64,000 bases of DNA from Geodermatophilus sp. DSM 44513 (GCF_032460525.1 NZ_CP135963.1:3658001-3722000), one strand, 5' to 3'. Shown: positions 43,348 through 52,780, counted from the stretch's first letter. The notes: a model not told the origin generated them from the letters alone. Numbers and translations: made by a program.

Positions 43348-43809
43348 ATGAGACTGCAGGACGCACGCAAGGACCTCCTCGCGGGCGCGGTGTTCACCGG
43401 CCTGGGCCTGGCCTTCGCCATCACCTCGACGACCTACGAGATCGGCACCCCGCTGCGCATGGGCCCGGGGTTCTTCCCGCTGGTCCTCGGCGGGGTGCTG
43501 GTCGTGCTGGGCGTCTCGATCGCCGTCACCGGCGTCCTCGCCCGCGAGGGCGGCGACCTGGGCACGGTGCCGTGGCGGGCGCTCGTGCTGCTGATCGCCG
43601 CCATCCTGTTCTTCGGTGCCACGGTGCGCGACCTCGGCCTGGTGCCCGCCCTGTTCGTCACGGTCCTGCTGGCCGCCCTGGCCGGTCGCGGCGTCCGGGT
43701 CGTCCCGGCCGTGGTGATCGCCACGAGCCTGACCGCGCTCAGCGTGCTGATCTTCGTGGTCGCGCTGCAGCTGCGGCTGCCGCTCATCGGCCCCTGGCTC
43801 GGGGGCTGA
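43348..43809 (+). CDS. tctB: Tripartite tricarboxylate transporter small membrane subunit TctB
   Basis: The 153-residue protein has four hydrophobic segments (about residues 9-28, 40-60, 75-92, 100-140), as usual for TctB, which pairs with the large permease TctA. The early motif MGPGFFPLVLGGVLVVLG is characteristic. The ATG at 43348 follows a CCTGAGGAC ribosome binding site. It ends 7 nt before tctA, so the two membrane subunits are probably translated together. Confidence 0.9.
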   Translation: MRLQDARKDLLAGAVFTGLGLAFAITSTTYEIGTPLRMGPGFFPLVLGGVLVVLGVSIAVTGVLAREGGDLGTVPWRALVLLIAAILFFGATVRDLGLVPALFVTVLLAALAGRGVRVVPAVVIATSLTALSVLIFVVALQLRLPLIGPWLGG

Positions 43810-43816
43810 CCGGCCG

Positions 43817-45382
43817 ATGGGACTCCTCGACAGCCTCGCCCTCGGTTTCGACACGGCGTTCACGCCGGTCAACCTGCTGTTCTGCCTGATCGGGGTGGCG
43901 CTGGGCACCGCGGTCGGCGTGCTGCCCGGCATCGGGCCGACCGCAACCATGGCCCTGCTGCTGCCGATCACCTTCGGCTTCGAGCCGTCCACCTCGCTGA
44001 TCATGCTGGCCGGCATCTACTACGGCGCCCAGTACGGCGGGTCGACGACGGCCATCCTGATCAACCTGCCCGGGGAGTCCTCGGCGGCCGTGACGGCCAT
44101 CGACGGCCACGAGATGGCCAAGCAGGGCCGCGCCGGCAAGGCCCTGGCCACCGCGGCCCTGGGCTCCTTCTTCGCCGGCAGCGTGGCCACGCTCTTCGTG
44201 GCGCTGCTGGCCACCCCGCTGTCCCGGTTGGCGCTGAACTTCGGGCCGGCCGAGCTCGCCTCGCTGATCCTGCTCGGGCTGATCGCCTCGATCACGCTGG
44301 CCAGCGGCTCGACGCTCAAGGCGCTGGCCATGATCGTGCTCGGCCTGCTGCTGGGCACCGTCGGCCAGGACATCGCCACCGGCACGCCGCGGTTCACCTT
44401 CGGCCAGCGGGAGCTCTACGACGGCCTGGACTTCGTCTCCCTCGCGGTCGGCCTGTTCGGCGTGGCCGAGATCCTCCGCAACCTCGAGGGCTCGATGGTC
44501 CGGTCGGTCGTGGTCAAGAAGGTCCAGGACCTCTGGCTCCGCAAGGAGGACTACCGGCGGATCCGGATGCCCGTGCTGCGCGGCACGGCGCTGGGCTCGG
44601 CGCTCGGCGTCCTGCCCGGCGCCGGTCACGTCCTCGCCTCGTTCATGTCCTACTCCACGGAGAAGCGCGCCGCGAAGAACCCGCAGGAGTTCGGCCGGGG
44701 CGCCATCGAGGGCGTCGCGGGGCCGGAGTCGGCGAACAACGCCGCCGCGCAGACCTCCTTCATCCCGCTGCTCACCCTGGGCCTGCCGGCGAACGCGGTC
44801 ATGGCGCTGCTCGTCGGGGCGCTGATCATCCAGGGCATCGTCCCGGGCCCCGACGTCATCAACGAGGAGCCCGAGGTCTTCTGGGGCCTGATCGTCTCCT
44901 TCTGGATCGGCAACCTGTTCCTCCTGCTGCTCAACCTGCCGCTGATCGGGCTGTGGGTGAAGATGCTGACCATTCCCTACCGCTGGCTGTTCCCGGCGAT
45001 CATCGGGTTCGCGGCGATCGGCACCTTCTCGATCAACCTCAACGCCTTCGACGTCTACGCCATCGCCTTCTTCGCACTCCTGGGCTACGGGCTGATCAAG
45101 CTGGGGTGCGAGCCGGCCCCGCTGCTGCTGGGGTTCGTCCTGGGGCCGCTGCTGGAGGAGAACGTGCGGCGCGCGCTGACCATCTCCCAGGGCGACGCGA
45201 CGACGTTCGTGACCCGGCCGCTGTCGCTCACCCTCCTCGTCCTGGCGGTGGTGGCCTTCTTCGTCGCCGTGCTGCCCGCGGTGCGCCGCAAGCGCGAGGT
45301 GGTGTTCGTCGAGGACGACGACGGCCCCCACCCGCCGCAGCCCGCGCAGGCCGGGACCCGGGACGGCGCGTCGCGCCCCTGA
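43817..45382 (+). CDS. tctA: Tripartite tricarboxylate transporter large permease TctA
   Basis: The 521-residue permease has about 11-12 hydrophobic segments and the TctA signatures GVLPGIGPTATMALLLP and YYGAQYGGSTTAILINLPGE near the N terminus. A second copy of the pattern occurs in the C-terminal half (GPESANNAAAQTSFIPLLTLG). It moves carboxylates with Na+ or H+ after loading by TctC. The last 40 residues are a soluble basic and Pro-rich tail (VRRKREVVFVEDDDG). A palindrome after the stop may end the transcript. Confidence 0.93.
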   Translation: MGLLDSLALGFDTAFTPVNLLFCLIGVALGTAVGVLPGIGPTATMALLLPITFGFEPSTSLIMLAGIYYGAQYGGSTTAILINLPGESSAAVTAIDGHEMAKQGRAGKALATAALGSFFAGSVATLFVALLATPLSRLALNFGPAELASLILLGLIASITLASGSTLKALAMIVLGLLLGTVGQDIATGTPRFTFGQRELYDGLDFVSLAVGLFGVAEILRNLEGSMVRSVVVKKVQDLWLRKEDYRRIRMPVLRGTALGSALGVLPGAGHVLASFMSYSTEKRAAKNPQEFGRGAIEGVAGPESANNAAAQTSFIPLLTLGLPANAVMALLVGALIIQGIVPGPDVINEEPEVFWGLIVSFWIGNLFLLLLNLPLIGLWVKMLTIPYRWLFPAIIGFAAIGTFSINLNAFDVYAIAFFALLGYGLIKLGCEPAPLLLGFVLGPLLEENVRRALTISQGDATTFVTRPLSLTLLVLAVVAFFVAVLPAVRRKREVVFVEDDDGPHPPQPAQAGTRDGASRP

Positions 45383-45389
45383 CCGGCTG

Positions 45390-45403
45390 CCACCGGCCGG
45401 TGG
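45390..45403. terminator. Perfect palindrome between convergent tctA and oxidoreductase genes
   Basis: CCACCGGCCGGTGG lies in the 24-bp space between the two stop codons. It is perfectly symmetric, so either strand could fold it, but with essentially no loop the true hairpin would be shorter. Terminator role is inferred from position. Confidence 0.4.
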
Positions 45404-45406
45404 TGC

Positions 45407-46297
45407 TCAGCCGCTGACGGGCTCCCGGCAGCCGGAGTCCAGTGCGCGGGCGGCGGTGGCCAGCACCGCCACGACGTCCCGCGCGAAGCCGACGTCGCAC
45501 GGGTGGGTCCCGCCGGTCACCGCGGCGGCGGCCAGCTCGTCGACCGCGACGGAGAAGGACTCCACCGGGCCCTCGATGTCCGGAAGCAGCACCAGCCGGC
45601 CGGCGTCCCCGTGCACGGAGAACTCGATGCCGGTGGACAGCGGCGCGGCGGTGTGCGACAGCGTCACCGTCGAGGCCACCCCCGGGGTGGCGTGCTGCAG
45701 CACCAGGTGCACGGTGTCCCCCGCCCCGGCGCCGGCCTGCACCGACACCACCGGGCCCAGGCTGGGCGCCAGCAGCGACAGGGCGTGCGGGCCGATGTCC
45801 CACAGCGCGCCGTGCTGCCGGCGCCAGGCGGAGTCGAAGGGGCTGCCGGCCAGCGCGGAGAGCCACGAGCCCGCGCCGCCGGCCAGCCGGGTGCGGGCGG
45901 CCTGGGCCAGCCAGGTCGACGTCCCGGCCTGGAAGCGGAAGGTGAAGAACACCACCGAGGCGACGGCGGACGAGCGCACCGCGGCGACCACCCGGTCGGC
46001 CTCCCCGAGCGAGAGCCCGATCGGCTTCTCCAGCAGCAGGTGCTTCCCGGCGGCCGCGGCCTGCTCGGCGAGCTCCACCTGCACCGACGGCGGGACCGCG
46101 ATCGCCACGGCGTCGACCCGCGCCAGGAGCGCGGCCAGGTCGGAGGTGCCGGGGACGTCGAACTCGGCTCCGAGCGCCGCGGCCCGGCCCGGGTCGCGGC
46201 CCCAGACGCCGACCAGCTCGGCGGTCGGGTGCGCGGCCAGGGCAGCCGCGTGGACCGTCCGCGCCCAGTGACCGGTGCCCAGCACCCCGAAGCGCAC
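45407..46297 (-). CDS. Gfo/Idh/MocA-family oxidoreductase
   Basis: The 296-residue NAD(P)-dependent dehydrogenase has the N-terminal Rossmann motif GVLGTGHWA and the family phrase KHLLLEKPIGLSLGEAD, whose EKP contains the catalytic lysine. The C-terminal half is the alpha/beta substrate domain, with WDIGPHALSL containing the expected Asp and His. The substrate is likely a sugar, cyclitol or related alcohol, not identifiable here. I chose the GTG at 46295-46297, 2 nt after the upp stop; an upstream extension lacks conserved sequence. Confidence 0.9.
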   Translation of the reverse strand: MRFGVLGTGHWARTVHAAALAAHPTAELVGVWGRDPGRAAALGAEFDVPGTSDLAALLARVDAVAIAVPPSVQVELAEQAAAAGKHLLLEKPIGLSLGEADRVVAAVRSSAVASVVFFTFRFQAGTSTWLAQAARTRLAGGAGSWLSALAGSPFDSAWRRQHGALWDIGPHALSLLAPSLGPVVSVQAGAGAGDTVHLVLQHATPGVASTVTLSHTAAPLSTGIEFSVHGDAGRLVLLPDIEGPVESFSVAVDELAAAAVTGGTHPCDVGFARDVVAVLATAARALDSGCREPVSG

Positions 46298-46299
46298 GG

Positions 46300-46923
46300 T
46301 CAGACCGCCCCGAACTGCCGGTCGCCGGCGTCCCCGAGGCCCGGGACGATGTAGGCCTTGTCGTCGAGCCCCTCGTCGACCGAGGCGGTGAACACCCGCA
46401 GCGGCAGTCCGCTGTCCTCCAGCCGGCGGATCCCCTCTGGTGCGGCCAGGGCGCACAGCACGGTGATCGCGGTGGCCCCGCGCTCGGTCAGCAGCCCGCA
46501 GCAGTGCACCAGCGACCCGCCGGTGGCCAGCATCGGGTCCAGCACGAACACCTGCCGGTCGACGAGCGACTCCGGCAGGGACGCCATGTAGGCCTTCGGC
46601 TGGAAGGTGTGCTCGTTGCGCGCCAGGCCGACGAAGCCCATCTGCGACTCCGGCAGCATCCCGTGCGCGGTGTCGGCCATGCCGAGCCCCGCGCGCAGCA
46701 CCGGCACGATGAGCGGCGGCGCGGCCAGCCGGTAGCCGGTGGTGGCCGTGACCGGCGTGGTGATCGACTCCTCGGCGATCGGCAGGTCGCGGGTGGCCTC
46801 GTAGACCAGCATCTGGGTCAGCTCGGCCAGCGCCGCGCGGAACGCCGCGTTGTCAGTCCGCTCGTCACGCATGCGGGTCAGACGGGCACGGGCCAGCGGG
46901 TGGTCGACCACGGTGAGCTGCAC
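46300..46923 (-). CDS. upp: Uracil phosphoribosyltransferase
   Basis: Upp makes UMP from uracil and PRPP and lets the cell reuse uracil released from nucleosides. The 207-residue protein begins [22 protein letters not shown] ([16 protein letters not shown] is seen), and has [10 protein letters not shown] and the PRPP-binding loop [14 protein letters not shown], and ends with the uracil-binding [11 protein letters not shown]. The GTG at 46921-46923 is preceded at 7 nt by TACGGT on the reverse strand, a leaderless arrangement. It is the orthologue of Rv3309c in position. Confidence 0.94.
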   Translation of the reverse strand: MQLTVVDHPLARARLTRMRDERTDNAAFRAALAELTQMLVYEATRDLPIAEESITTPVTATTGYRLAAPPLIVPVLRAGLGMADTAHGMLPESQMGFVGLARNEHTFQPKAYMASLPESLVDRQVFVLDPMLATGGSLVHCCGLLTERGATAITVLCALAAPEGIRRLEDSGLPLRVFTASVDEGLDDKAYIVPGLGDAGDRQFGAV

Positions 46924-46930
46924 GGGCGCC

Positions 46931-46936
46931 ACCGTA
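46931..46936 (-). promoter_or_regulatory. Probable leaderless -10 box of upp
   Basis: TACGGT on the reverse strand is exactly 7 nt from the upp GTG and has no ribosome binding site between. It lies in the 41-bp gap after the phosphatase gene. Confidence 0.5.
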
Positions 46937-46964
46937 GCGGCCCCGGTCGGCCCACCCGGACGGG

Positions 46965-47711
46965 TCAGGGGGACCCGGTCGGCGACCCGAGGCTCCCCCG
47001 CCAGCTGTACAGCGCCTCCCGGGCGGCGGGGTCCAGGCTGCTGCGCGTGAGCACGTCGGCCAGGTCCAGCCCGGTCAGCGCCGCCCGGAAGGCCCCCTCG
47101 GTCGTGGTGCCGTGCGACCGGCACAGCGCCTCCAGGTCCGCCTCCTCGTCCGGCCGCCCGGTCGCCCGGGCCCGTTCGGGCGCCAGCCGGACCGTCTCCA
47201 GGTAGTCCTCGACGACGGCGTCGGGGTGCACCCGTGCCGCAGCCAGCAGCAGGAGCGCCACCATCCCCGTGCGGTCGCGGCCGGACACGCAGTGGAACAG
47301 CACCCCACCCGGCGGGGCCAGGACGATCGCGGAGAGAGCGGCCCCGGCGCGCTCGGGCATCGCCGCCAGGTGGGGGAGGTAGTACAGCGCCGTCCCCATG
47401 AGCCCGGTGGGCCAGTAGTGCTGCCAGAAGTCCTGGTCCTCCAGGCCGTCCAGGTCGACGTGGACCGTCCGCACCCAGTCCGGCCGCGTGCCGGTGTCCG
47501 CCGCCCGTTCCCCGGCCTGCCGCAGGTCCACGACGGTCCGGATCCCCGCTGCGCGCACCTGCTCCCACCCGGCGGGGGTCAGCCGGTCGACGTCCTCCGA
47601 GCGGGAGAAGACGCCGCGCGGCGTGGTCGTCCCGTCCGTCCGCCGGAGGCCGCCGAGGTCGCGGGCGTTGACCAGGCCCTCGGCGCGCAGCACGCGATCG
47701 ATCCCGCCCAC
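46965..47711 (-). CDS. Tyrosine/dual-specificity-type protein phosphatase
   Basis: The 248-residue protein belongs to the PTP-like family known from MptpB (Y_phosphatase3). It starts with the typical [13 protein letters not shown], has a general acid candidate in the DLDGLED region, and the P-loop signature [10 protein letters not shown] (HCx5R). It could dephosphorylate phosphotyrosine or phosphoinositides. There is no signal peptide in the form starting at the GTG 47709-47711. It is separated from upp by 41 bp, both reverse. Confidence 0.88.
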   Translation of the reverse strand: MGGIDRVLRAEGLVNARDLGGLRRTDGTTTPRGVFSRSEDVDRLTPAGWEQVRAAGIRTVVDLRQAGERAADTGTRPDWVRTVHVDLDGLEDQDFWQHYWPTGLMGTALYYLPHLAAMPERAGAALSAIVLAPPGGVLFHCVSGRDRTGMVALLLLAAARVHPDAVVEDYLETVRLAPERARATGRPDEEADLEALCRSHGTTTEGAFRAALTGLDLADVLTRSSLDPAAREALYSWRGSLGSPTGSP

Positions 47712-47854
47712 GGCAGCACAGTCTCCCCGTCTCCGCCGTCGGGGTGGTCGGGCGGGGGCCGCGGCGGCCGCTCCCCGGGCGACGTCCGCCCCCGCCTCCG
47801 GGTGCCCGGCCTCGCGCTGCAGCACGAGGACGGGCACCCCCCGGCGCGGGTGGT

Positions 47855-47916
47855 GCAGCGGCGACCGCCTCCCCCGCCTCGCACGGAGGGGTGGGAGGCG
47901 GTCGGCGCGCCGCTGC
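47855..47916 (+). promoter_or_regulatory. Long imperfect hairpin in the deoC leader
   Basis: The inner arms GACCGCCTCCC (47863-47873) and GGGAGGCGGTC (47893-47903) pair perfectly over 11 bp. The outer arms GCAGCGGCG (47855-47863) and CGCCGCTGC (47908-47916) pair over 8-9 bp with a 4-nt bulge. It ends just before the GGGGAG ribosome binding site of deoC. The rest of the 225-bp spacer 47712-47936 is GC-rich and shows no gene. A regulatory role is inferred. Confidence 0.5.
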
Positions 47917-47936
47917 GGCAGGGGAGAATGCCCCGC

Positions 47937-48950
47937 ATGACCCACGTGCTCGACCCGGACGCGCCCGCGGCGGGGATCGCGCCGCGGCGCCAACCACCGG
48001 CGCCGTACGGCGACGTGACCCGCTCCGACGCCGCCTTCCGCGCCTTCCTGCACGGCCTGCCCGGGGTGGACCAGGTCGGCGCGGAGGCCCGCGCCGCCGT
48101 GCTCGCCAGCCGGTCGATCAAGACCACCGCCAAGGCGTGGGCGATCGACACCGCCATCTCGATGATCGACCTCACCACGCTCGAGGGTGCCGACACCCCG
48201 GGCAGGGTGCGCAGCCTGGCCGCCAAGGCCCGCCGTCCCGACCCCACCGACCCGACCTGCCCGCCGGTGGCCGCGGTCTGCGTCTACGGCGACCTGGCCG
48301 GCGTCGCCAAGGAGGCGCTGGCCGGCACGGGCATCGCCGTCGCCGCCGTGGCCACCGCGTTCCCCAGCGGCCGGGCCAGCCGGGCGGTCAAGCTGGCCGA
48401 CGTCCGGGACGCCGTGGCGAACGGCGCCGACGAGATCGACATGGTCATCGACCGCGGCGCCTTCCTGGCCGGCCGCTACCTCGACGTGTTCGACGAGGTC
48501 GTCGCCGTCAAGGAGGCGTGTTCCCGGCCTGACGGCGCCGCCCCCGCCCACCTCAAGGTGATCCTGGAGACCGGCGAGCTGGTCACCCTCGACAACGTGC
48601 GCCGCGCCTCCTGGCTGGCGATGCTCGCCGGCGGCGACTTCATCAAGACCTCCACCGGCAAGATCTCCCCCGCGGCCACCCTGCCGGTGTGCCTGGTGAT
48701 GATGGAGGCGGTGCGCGACTTCCGCGCCGCCACCGGCCGCCAGGTGGGCGTCAAGCCCGCCGGCGGCATCCGCACGACGAAGGACGCGATCCGGCACCTG
48801 GTGCTGGTCAACGAGGTCGCGGGGCCGGACTGGCTGACCCCCGACTGGTTCCGGATCGGCGCCTCCAGCCTGCTCAACGACCTGCTCCTGCAGCGGCAGA
48901 AGCTGCACACCGGCCACTACTCCGGCCCCGACCACGTATCGGTGGACTGA
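47937..48950 (+). CDS. deoC: Deoxyribose-phosphate aldolase
   Basis: DeoC splits 2-deoxyribose-5-phosphate to acetaldehyde and glyceraldehyde-3-phosphate. The 337-residue protein carries the Schiff-base lysine in DFIKTSTGK (Lys237) and the second active-site lysine in VKPAGGIRT (Lys273). It is longer than E. coli DeoC because of an N-terminal extension of about 70 residues, as in metazoan and other actinobacterial forms. The ATG at 47937 has a GGGGAG 10 nt upstream; the ATG 9 nt earlier is too close to it. The aldehyde dehydrogenase genes behind it would remove acetaldehyde. Confidence 0.93.
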   Translation: MTHVLDPDAPAAGIAPRRQPPAPYGDVTRSDAAFRAFLHGLPGVDQVGAEARAAVLASRSIKTTAKAWAIDTAISMIDLTTLEGADTPGRVRSLAAKARRPDPTDPTCPPVAAVCVYGDLAGVAKEALAGTGIAVAAVATAFPSGRASRAVKLADVRDAVANGADEIDMVIDRGAFLAGRYLDVFDEVVAVKEACSRPDGAAPAHLKVILETGELVTLDNVRRASWLAMLAGGDFIKTSTGKISPAATLPVCLVMMEAVRDFRAATGRQVGVKPAGGIRTTKDAIRHLVLVNEVAGPDWLTPDWFRIGASSLLNDLLLQRQKLHTGHYSGPDHVSVD

Positions 48951-50422
48951 TGACCGACACCCCGCCCAGCCCGGCCCAGCCCACGAGCCCGTTCCAGTAC
49001 GCCCCCGCGCCCGAGTCGCGGTCCATCGTCGACCTCGCGCCGTCGCACGGCCTGTTCGTCGACGGCGAGTTCGTCGACGCCACCGGGACGCCGTTCAAGA
49101 CGGTGAACCCGGCCACCGAGGAGGTGCTGTCGGAGATCGCCTGCGCCTCCGACGCCGACGTCGACCGCGCCGTGAAGGCCGCCCGCCGCGCGTTCACCCG
49201 CACCTGGGGGCCGATGCGCCCGGCCGACCGCGGCAAGTACCTGTTCCGCATCGCCCGGCTGCTGCAGGAACGGGCGCGGGAGTTCGCCGTCCTGGAGTCC
49301 CTGGACAACGGCAAGCCGATCCGGGAGTCCCGCGACGTCGACGTGCCGCTGGCCGCGGCGCACTTCTTCTACCACGCCGGGTGGGCGGACAAGCTGGACT
49401 GGGCGGGCCTGGGCCCCGGCCCGCGGCCGCTGGGCGTGGCCGGTCAGGTGATCCCGTGGAACTTCCCGCTGCTCATGCTGGCGTGGAAGGTCGCCCCGGC
49501 GCTGGCCACCGGCAACACCGTCGTCCTCAAGCCGGCGGAGACCACGCCGCTGACCGCGCTGCTGTTCGCCGAGGTGTGCCGGCAGGCCGACCTGCCGCCG
49601 GGCGTGGTGAACATCGTGACCGGCGCCGGCGACACCGGGCGGGCCGTCGTGGAGCACGCGGACGTCGACAAGGTCGCCTTCACCGGGTCGACCGAGGTGG
49701 GCCGCTCCATCGCCCGCGCCGTCGCCGGCACGGCCAAGCGGCTCACCCTCGAGCTCGGCGGCAAGGCGGCCAACATCGTCTTCGACGACGCCCCGATCGA
49801 CCAGGCCGTCGAGGGCATCGTGCAGGGCATCTTCTTCAACCAGGGGCACGTCTGCTGCGCGGGCAGCCGGCTGCTGGTGCAGGAGAACGTGCACGACGAG
49901 GTGATCGCCTCGCTGCAGCGGCGGATCGGCACGCTGCGCCTGGGCGACCCGCTGGACAAGAACACCGACATCGGCGCGATCAACTCCGCGGAGCAGCTCG
50001 CCCGCATCCGGGAGCTGTCCGACATCGGGGAGGCCGAGGGCGCGCACCGCTGGCAGCCGGCCTGCGAGCTGCCCGACCGCGGCTTCTGGTTCCCGCCGAC
50101 GGTGTTCACCGAGGTCTCCCCCGCGCACCGGATCGCCCGCGACGAGGTCTTCGGCCCGGTGCTGTCGGTGCTGACCTTCCGGACGCCGGACGAGGCGGTG
50201 GCCAAGGCGAACAACAGCACCTACGGGCTGTCGGCCGGCGTGTGGACCGAGAAGGGCTCGCGCATCCTCGCCGTCACCGACCGGCTGCGCGCCGGCGTGG
50301 TGTGGGCGAACGCGTTCAACCAGTTCGACCCGACCTCGCCGTTCGGCGGTTACAAGCAGTCCGGCTACGGCCGCGAGGGCGGCCGGCAGGGGCTGGCCGC
50401 GTACCTGGAGGGTGCCCAGTGA
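48950..50422 (+). CDS. Aldehyde dehydrogenase
   Basis: The 490-residue NAD(P)-dependent enzyme has the complete ALDH signature set: VIPWNFPLLM (cofactor), FTGSTEVGRSI, the general base Glu in TLELGGKAAN, the nucleophile Cys in GHVCCAGSRLL, and the C-terminal PFGGYKQSGYGREGG. It overlaps deoC by one base (TGATG). The likely job is oxidation of the acetaldehyde from DeoC to acetate. The end overlaps the next ALDH-like gene by 4 nt (GTGA). Confidence 0.94.
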   Translation: MTDTPPSPAQPTSPFQYAPAPESRSIVDLAPSHGLFVDGEFVDATGTPFKTVNPATEEVLSEIACASDADVDRAVKAARRAFTRTWGPMRPADRGKYLFRIARLLQERAREFAVLESLDNGKPIRESRDVDVPLAAAHFFYHAGWADKLDWAGLGPGPRPLGVAGQVIPWNFPLLMLAWKVAPALATGNTVVLKPAETTPLTALLFAEVCRQADLPPGVVNIVTGAGDTGRAVVEHADVDKVAFTGSTEVGRSIARAVAGTAKRLTLELGGKAANIVFDDAPIDQAVEGIVQGIFFNQGHVCCAGSRLLVQENVHDEVIASLQRRIGTLRLGDPLDKNTDIGAINSAEQLARIRELSDIGEAEGAHRWQPACELPDRGFWFPPTVFTEVSPAHRIARDEVFGPVLSVLTFRTPDEAVAKANNSTYGLSAGVWTEKGSRILAVTDRLRAGVVWANAFNQFDPTSPFGGYKQSGYGREGGRQGLAAYLEGAQ

Positions 50423-51285
50423 GTGATCGCCTGGCGGTGCGCAAGACCTACAAGCTCTACCTGGGCGGGGCCTTCCCGCGCTCGGAGTCCGGGCGCACCT
50501 ACGAGGTCACCGACGCGAGGGGCGCCTTCCTCGCCAACGCCGCGCAGGCCTCCCGCAAGGACGCCCGGGACGCCGTCGTCGCAGCCCGCGCCGCGTTCGG
50601 GAAGTGGTCCGGGGCCACCGCCTACAACCGCGGCCAGGTGCTCTACCGGGTGGCGGAGGTGATGGAGGGCCGGCACGCGCAGTTCTGCGAGGAGGTGGCC
50701 GCCGGGGAGGGGTCGTCCTCCTCCCGGGCGCGCGCCGCCGTCGACGCCGCGATCGACCGCTGGGTCTGGTACGCCGGGTGGACCGACAAGCTCGGCGCCG
50801 TCCTCGGCGGGGCCAACCCGGTCGCCGGCCCGTACTTCGACTTCTCACTGCCCGAGCCCACCGGCGTGGTCGCCGTCCTCGCCCCGCAGCGCTCCTCGCT
50901 GCTCGGCCTGGTCAGCGTGCTGGCGCCGGTGCTGGCCGGTGGCAACACCGCCGTCGTCGTGACCTCGCGGGCACGGCCGCTGCCGGCGGTCACCCTCGGG
51001 GAGGTGCTGGCCACCAGCGACGTCCCCGGCGGGGTGGTCAACCTGCTCACCGGCGACGCCGGCGAGCTCGGCCCGTGGCTGGCCGAGCACGACGACGTCG
51101 ACGCCGTCGACCTCACCGGGGCGCCGGCCGACCGCGCCATGGAGCTCGAGCGCCTCGCCGCGGGCAGCATCAAGCGGGTCGTGCGGCCGCCGGCCGAGGA
51201 ACCGGACTGGTCGGCCGACCCGGGCCTGGGCCGGCTCACCCCGTTCCTGGAGACCAAGACGGTCTGGCACCCGATGGGCTTGTGA
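50419..51285 (+). CDS. Short aldehyde dehydrogenase-like protein without the catalytic cysteine half
   Basis: The 288-residue protein aligns with the N-terminal cofactor-binding part of aldehyde dehydrogenases (YKLYLGGAFPRSESGRTYEV, then WVWYAGWTDKLG, VVAVLAPQRSSLLGL). It then ends after about residue 250 in KTVWHPMGL. The PWNFP motif is replaced by APQRSS, the general base and the nucleophilic cysteine are missing, and there is no C-terminal domain. It is not a random truncation: the end is in frame, codon use is normal, and the GTG start overlaps the full ALDH. A similar partner next to deoC is, as I recall, present in other actinobacteria. It may be a non-catalytic partner of the full-length enzyme. 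Confidence 0.85.
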   Translation: MSDRLAVRKTYKLYLGGAFPRSESGRTYEVTDARGAFLANAAQASRKDARDAVVAARAAFGKWSGATAYNRGQVLYRVAEVMEGRHAQFCEEVAAGEGSSSSRARAAVDAAIDRWVWYAGWTDKLGAVLGGANPVAGPYFDFSLPEPTGVVAVLAPQRSSLLGLVSVLAPVLAGGNTAVVVTSRARPLPAVTLGEVLATSDVPGGVVNLLTGDAGELGPWLAEHDDVDAVDLTGAPADRAMELERLAAGSIKRVVRPPAEEPDWSADPGLGRLTPFLETKTVWHPMGL

Positions 51286-51340
51286 CGGCCCGGTCGGGGG
51301 TGCGGGCGGGGACCAGCCCCATCGGGCAGGATCGGGACCC

Positions 51341-52774
51341 GTGGCCCGGCCCAGCATCGTCCCCATCGCCCTGACCGTCGACGACCGCACCGGGTTCACC
51401 CTGTGGGCCCCGCCCTGGGTGGAGGACGGCGAGGAGTGGCAGGCCTTCCTCGGCACCTCCGACGACGACGGCACGGCCGGCAGCGCCCGCGTGCACCTGT
51501 TCCCGACACCGGCCGCGCTCGCCGCCTTCTGCCGCACCCGCACCGACCACGACCTCGCCGACCACCCGGTCTGGCCGGTCGTGGTCGGGCTGGGCGCCGA
51601 TGACCTGACGCCGGACGACGACCACCGCTACGACCTCGACGGCGTCTACGACATCGCCGCCGAGGACCCCGACCGGTGGGCGGTGGAGGAGCTGGCGGCC
51701 GACATCGACATCGTCACCCGGCTGGCCGAGTGCCTCGACACGGGCGAGGACACCGGCGAGGACGCCGACGAGGACACCGACGAGGACGCCGACGAGCCGG
51801 GTGACGACGAGGACGACATCGAGCTGGAGCGGCGCCCCGGCGGGTCGTCCCGCGACGGGGAGTTCGGCGCGCTCGCCGAGCTGGTCGCCCGGCCGGAGAT
51901 CGGGTCGCTCGGCCTCGGCGTCGAGGCCTTCCTCGGCCGCTCGGGCGAGGACGCCTGGGTCGGCGTGGGCGCCGCGCTCGACGACCTCTGGGAGGACGTC
52001 ATCGAGGAGCTCGGCGCGCACCTGGACTGGACCGGCGGGGGCACGGTCGACGTCGCCGACTACCCGCCGGCCGGCGAGGCCGACGACGAGTACGAGGACG
52101 ACGACGCCGAGGACGCCGCCCCGGCGGTCCGCCCCACCGGCGGAGCGACGGCGGCCACGGCCGGCGTCAGCACCATCGCCCGCCCGGGGCGGCTGTCCGC
52201 ACCGGAGGCGGAGGTGGCGAAGGCGGCGGCGTTCTGGGAGGCCGTCGGTATCCTGCCGGTGGAGATCGTCGTCCCCGAGGGGGCCGGGGTGACGCTGCGC
52301 TGCTACGTCGAGGACCGGGCGCGCTTCCTCGGCCGGGACGGCGAGGTGTTCCTGTTCCCCTCCCCGGCCGAGCTCACCCGCTTCTGCCGAGGCGAGGAGG
52401 CCCACGACCTGACCGACATCGCCTCCTGGCCGGAGGTCGCCGACACCGACACCCGGCCGCTGCCGGCCGACCAGGACCGCTACGACCTCACCGAGCTCAC
52501 CGAGGTGCTGGCCGAGGTCAGCGGCGGTGCGGCCGGGCTGGTCGACCACCGGGTGCTCGCCCAGCAGGTCGAGGGGGTGCGCGACGTCGCCGAGTACGCC
52601 GGGTTGACCCGGGTCGACGCGCTGCTGCGCCCCGACGCGCCGCTGGGCCGGGCCGTCGCCCGCAGCGAGCGGGTCCCGGACGCGCCGCTGACCGCCGAGG
52701 ACGCCGCCGTGCTGCGCCCCGCCTGGGACGAGGTCGTCACCGCGGTGAGCGGGGCCCTGGTCTTCCGCGACTAG
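51341..52774 (+). CDS. Actinobacterial hypothetical protein with two homologous halves
   Basis: The 477-residue protein has an internal duplication. The N-terminal half has ARVHLFPTPAALAAFCR, then HDLADHPVWPVV and DDDHRYDLDGVYDI. The C-terminal half repeats this as GEVFLFPSPAELTRFCR, then HDLTDIASWPEV and DQDRYDLTELTEVL. An acidic Asp/Glu linker with a repeated GED/DED pattern (about residues 130-155) and a Thr/Ala linker join them. It is cytoplasmic and very acidic. I recognise it as a common uncharacterised actinobacterial protein type but know no function. The GTG at 51341 is used; the hairpin after the stop may be a shared terminator. Confidence 0.85.
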   Translation: MARPSIVPIALTVDDRTGFTLWAPPWVEDGEEWQAFLGTSDDDGTAGSARVHLFPTPAALAAFCRTRTDHDLADHPVWPVVVGLGADDLTPDDDHRYDLDGVYDIAAEDPDRWAVEELAADIDIVTRLAECLDTGEDTGEDADEDTDEDADEPGDDEDDIELERRPGGSSRDGEFGALAELVARPEIGSLGLGVEAFLGRSGEDAWVGVGAALDDLWEDVIEELGAHLDWTGGGTVDVADYPPAGEADDEYEDDDAEDAAPAVRPTGGATAATAGVSTIARPGRLSAPEAEVAKAAAFWEAVGILPVEIVVPEGAGVTLRCYVEDRARFLGRDGEVFLFPSPAELTRFCRGEEAHDLTDIASWPEVADTDTRPLPADQDRYDLTELTEVLAEVSGGAAGLVDHRVLAQQVEGVRDVAEYAGLTRVDALLRPDAPLGRAVARSERVPDAPLTAEDAAVLRPAWDEVVTAVSGALVFRD

Positions 52775-52780
52775 CGCAGA

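Noticed and set aside
47712..47936. A small gene in the 225-bp region before deoC
   Set aside because: Frames there are Arg/Pro/Gly-rich with no ribosome binding site and no recognisable sequence; hairpins explain the region better.
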